In this document: positions 6,130 to 7,417 of the stretch, piece by piece
Numbering within the stretch: the stretch's first letter is position 1
Layout of the letters: each line of letters opens with the position of its first letter
Assembly (NCBI GenBank): GCA_937877685.1
Contig: CALFGU010000217.1
Span: 1 to 7,417, forward strand
DNA: 7,417 bases
Reading direction: 5' to 3'
From: an uncultured Prevotella sp.
GTDB lineage: Bacteria > Bacteroidota > Bacteroidia > Bacteroidales > Bacteroidaceae
Position numbers and translations under genes: made by a program
The notes under the pieces: model-generated
What the model saw: only the letters and a program-made list of their open reading frames with translations
Databases searched by the model: none
What the model was told of the DNA's origin: nothing

Positions 6130-7417
6130 TTAATATTCGCTCTTCTTTTCGTAGTCGTCCATATCGCCAACAACAATCTTGCTGAATTCGCGAAGACCTG
6201 TTCCGGCGGGAATGAGGTGACCACAAATTACATTTTCCTTCATACCTTCGAGGTAGTCAGTCTTACCAGAGATAGCTGCTTCGTTGAGCACCTTTGTTGT
6301 TTCCTGGAAGGATGCTGCAGACATGAAGCTCTTCGTCTGGAGAGAAGCACGTGTGATACCCTGGAGAATCTGAGTAGAAGTTGCGGGCATTGCATCGCGA
6401 ACTACAACTTGCTTGAGGTCGCGGCGCTTGAGCTGTGAGTTTTCGTCACGAAGCTTACGCGCAGTTACAATCATACCAGGCTTCATTGTTTCAGAATCAC
6501 CGGCATCTACTACCACCTTCTTGCCCCAGATACGGTCGTTTTCTTCAGCGAAGTCGAGTTTGTCAACCATTTGCTGTTCGAGGAAACGAGTATCACCGGG
6601 TTCGTTAATTTGAACCTTACGCATCATCTGACGTACGATCACTTCGAAGTGCTTATCGTTGATACCTACACCCTGGAGACGGTAAACGTCTTGTACTTCG
6701 TTTACGATATATTCCTGTACGGCAGTGGGACCCTTAATCGCAAGGATGTCACTGGGCGTAATAGAACCGTCAGAGAGGGGAGTACCTGCACGAACATAGT
6801 CATTTTCCTGTACGAGGATCTGCTTAGAGAGGGGCACGAGGTACTTCTTCACTTCACCGAGCTTAGAAGTAACAACGATTTCACGGTGGCCGCGCTTCAC
6901 GCTACCCATTGTAACTTCACCGTCGATTTCAGAAACGACTGCGGGGTTACTTGGATTACGAGCTTCGAAGAGCTCTGTAACACGGGGAAGACCACCGGTG
7001 ATGTCGCCTGCAGAACTAACGGCACGGGGTATCTTAACGAGAACGTCACCGGCCTTAACCATCTGACCATCTTCGATAGCGATGCGACCGTTGATGGGGA
7101 AGTTATAGGTGCGGATGAGTTCACCATTTTCGTCAAGAATATGAGCAGAGGGCACACGTCCACGTTCCTTAGATTCAATAATGATACGTTCGCGAAGACC
7201 TGTAGCATCGTCCTCATCAGTACGGAATGTAACACCTTCGATAACGTCTTCGAACTGGATGCGACCAGCACTTTCAGTAACAATAACGGCATTGAAGGGG
7301 TCCCACTTAGCAATCATAGTGCCCTTTTCAACAGTGTCACCGTCGTTTACGAAGAGGTCAGAACCGTAGGGTACGTTCTGTGAAGAAAGAACAATCTTAG
7401 TATGAGGATCCACGAAA
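6130..7417 (-). CDS. rpoC: DNA-directed RNA polymerase subunit beta', C-terminal part
   Basis: The frame is open past the right edge (…FVDPHTKIVLSS…), so this is the last 428 codons of a protein that is usually about 1,400 or more residues in this phylum. The GTG at 7413 is an internal Val codon, not a start. Diagnostic segments are GDITGGLPRVTELFEARNP, EYIVNEVQDVYRLQGVGIND, KHFEVIVRQMMRKV, SFMSAASFQETTKVLNEA and CGHLIPAGTG, all conserved near the beta' C-terminus where it contributes to the active-site, clamp and omega contacts. Wording such as GEVKKYLVPLSKQILVQEND is typical of Bacteroidales. It normally follows rpoB in an operon lying upstream, to the right of this window. The end DMDDYEKKSEY-stop is complete, and a terminator follows at once. 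Confidence 0.97.
   Translation of the reverse strand, partial: FVDPHTKIVLSSQNVPYGSDLFVNDGDTVEKGTMIAKWDPFNAVIVTESAGRIQFEDVIEGVTFRTDEDDATGLRERIIIESKERGRVPSAHILDENGELIRTYNFPINGRIAIEDGQMVKAGDVLVKIPRAVSSAGDITGGLPRVTELFEARNPSNPAVVSEIDGEVTMGSVKRGHREIVVTSKLGEVKKYLVPLSKQILVQENDYVRAGTPLSDGSITPSDILAIKGPTAVQEYIVNEVQDVYRLQGVGINDKHFEVIVRQMMRKVQINEPGDTRFLEQQMVDKLDFAEENDRIWGKKVVVDAGDSETMKPGMIVTARKLRDENSQLKRRDLKQVVVRDAMPATSTQILQGITRASLQTKSFMSAASFQETTKVLNEAAISGKTDYLEGMKENVICGHLIPAGTGLREFSKIVVGDMDDYEKKSEY

Noticed and set aside
6571..7383. 270-codon open frame on the plus strand opposite rpoC
   Set aside because: It is antisense to unmistakable RNA polymerase beta' sequence; the long frame follows from the codon bias of rpoC.
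7411..7413. GTG considered as the start codon of the right-edge gene
   Set aside because: The frame continues upstream with FVDPHTK, matching internal RpoC sequence, so it is an internal Val codon.

Overview
The window looks like chromosomal DNA from a Bacteroidales bacterium, most likely Prevotella or a close relative. Three things point there. The RNA polymerase beta' C-terminus at the right edge reads like the Bacteroides/Prevotella protein. The promoters fit the Bacteroidetes -33 TTTG / -7 TAnnTTTG pattern, with two independent copies of TACCTTTG. The left edge carries a Prevotella-type secreted C10 (streptopain/interpain) cysteine protease. Start codons lack strong Shine-Dalgarno sequences, as is usual in this phylum. 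The genus is an inference.

Layout, left to right. (1) 1-781, minus strand: the first 260 residues of a secreted C10 protease (signal peptide, propeptide, catalytic Cys). The 3' end lies beyond the left edge. (2) 782-1190: a divergent intergenic region with a promoter for each flanking gene and one unexplained imperfect hairpin. (3) 1191-4507, plus strand: a two-gene operon of DUF262 proteins. The first (425 aa) has only the DUF262 (GmrS-like) module. The second (675 aa) joins DUF262 to a C-terminal DUF1524 HNH-type nuclease module, as in GmrSD/SspE-type modification-dependent restriction enzymes. (4) 4508-4759: a gene-free gap with a strong bidirectional terminator, a possible antisense promoter and a possible short transcript. 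(5) 4760-5800, minus strand: an exported WG-repeat protein with eight repeats of about 34 residues, behind a near-perfect promoter. (6) 5801-6129: its promoter, then featureless DNA and the rpoC terminator. (7) 6130-7417, minus strand: the last 428 codons of rpoC, continuing past the right edge.

The most interesting part is the DUF262 pair. Both proteins keep the full set of DUF262 motifs (IPxYQRxYxW, DGQQR, NxRG), but only the second carries a nuclease domain. Adjacent spacing under one promoter suggests they act together, probably as a phage-defence system that recognises modified DNA. The pair is visibly AT-richer than the protease and rpoC, which fits an acquired cassette set between housekeeping and surface/secreted genes. 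The phage target, the heteromeric assembly and the role of the nuclease-less partner are inferences.
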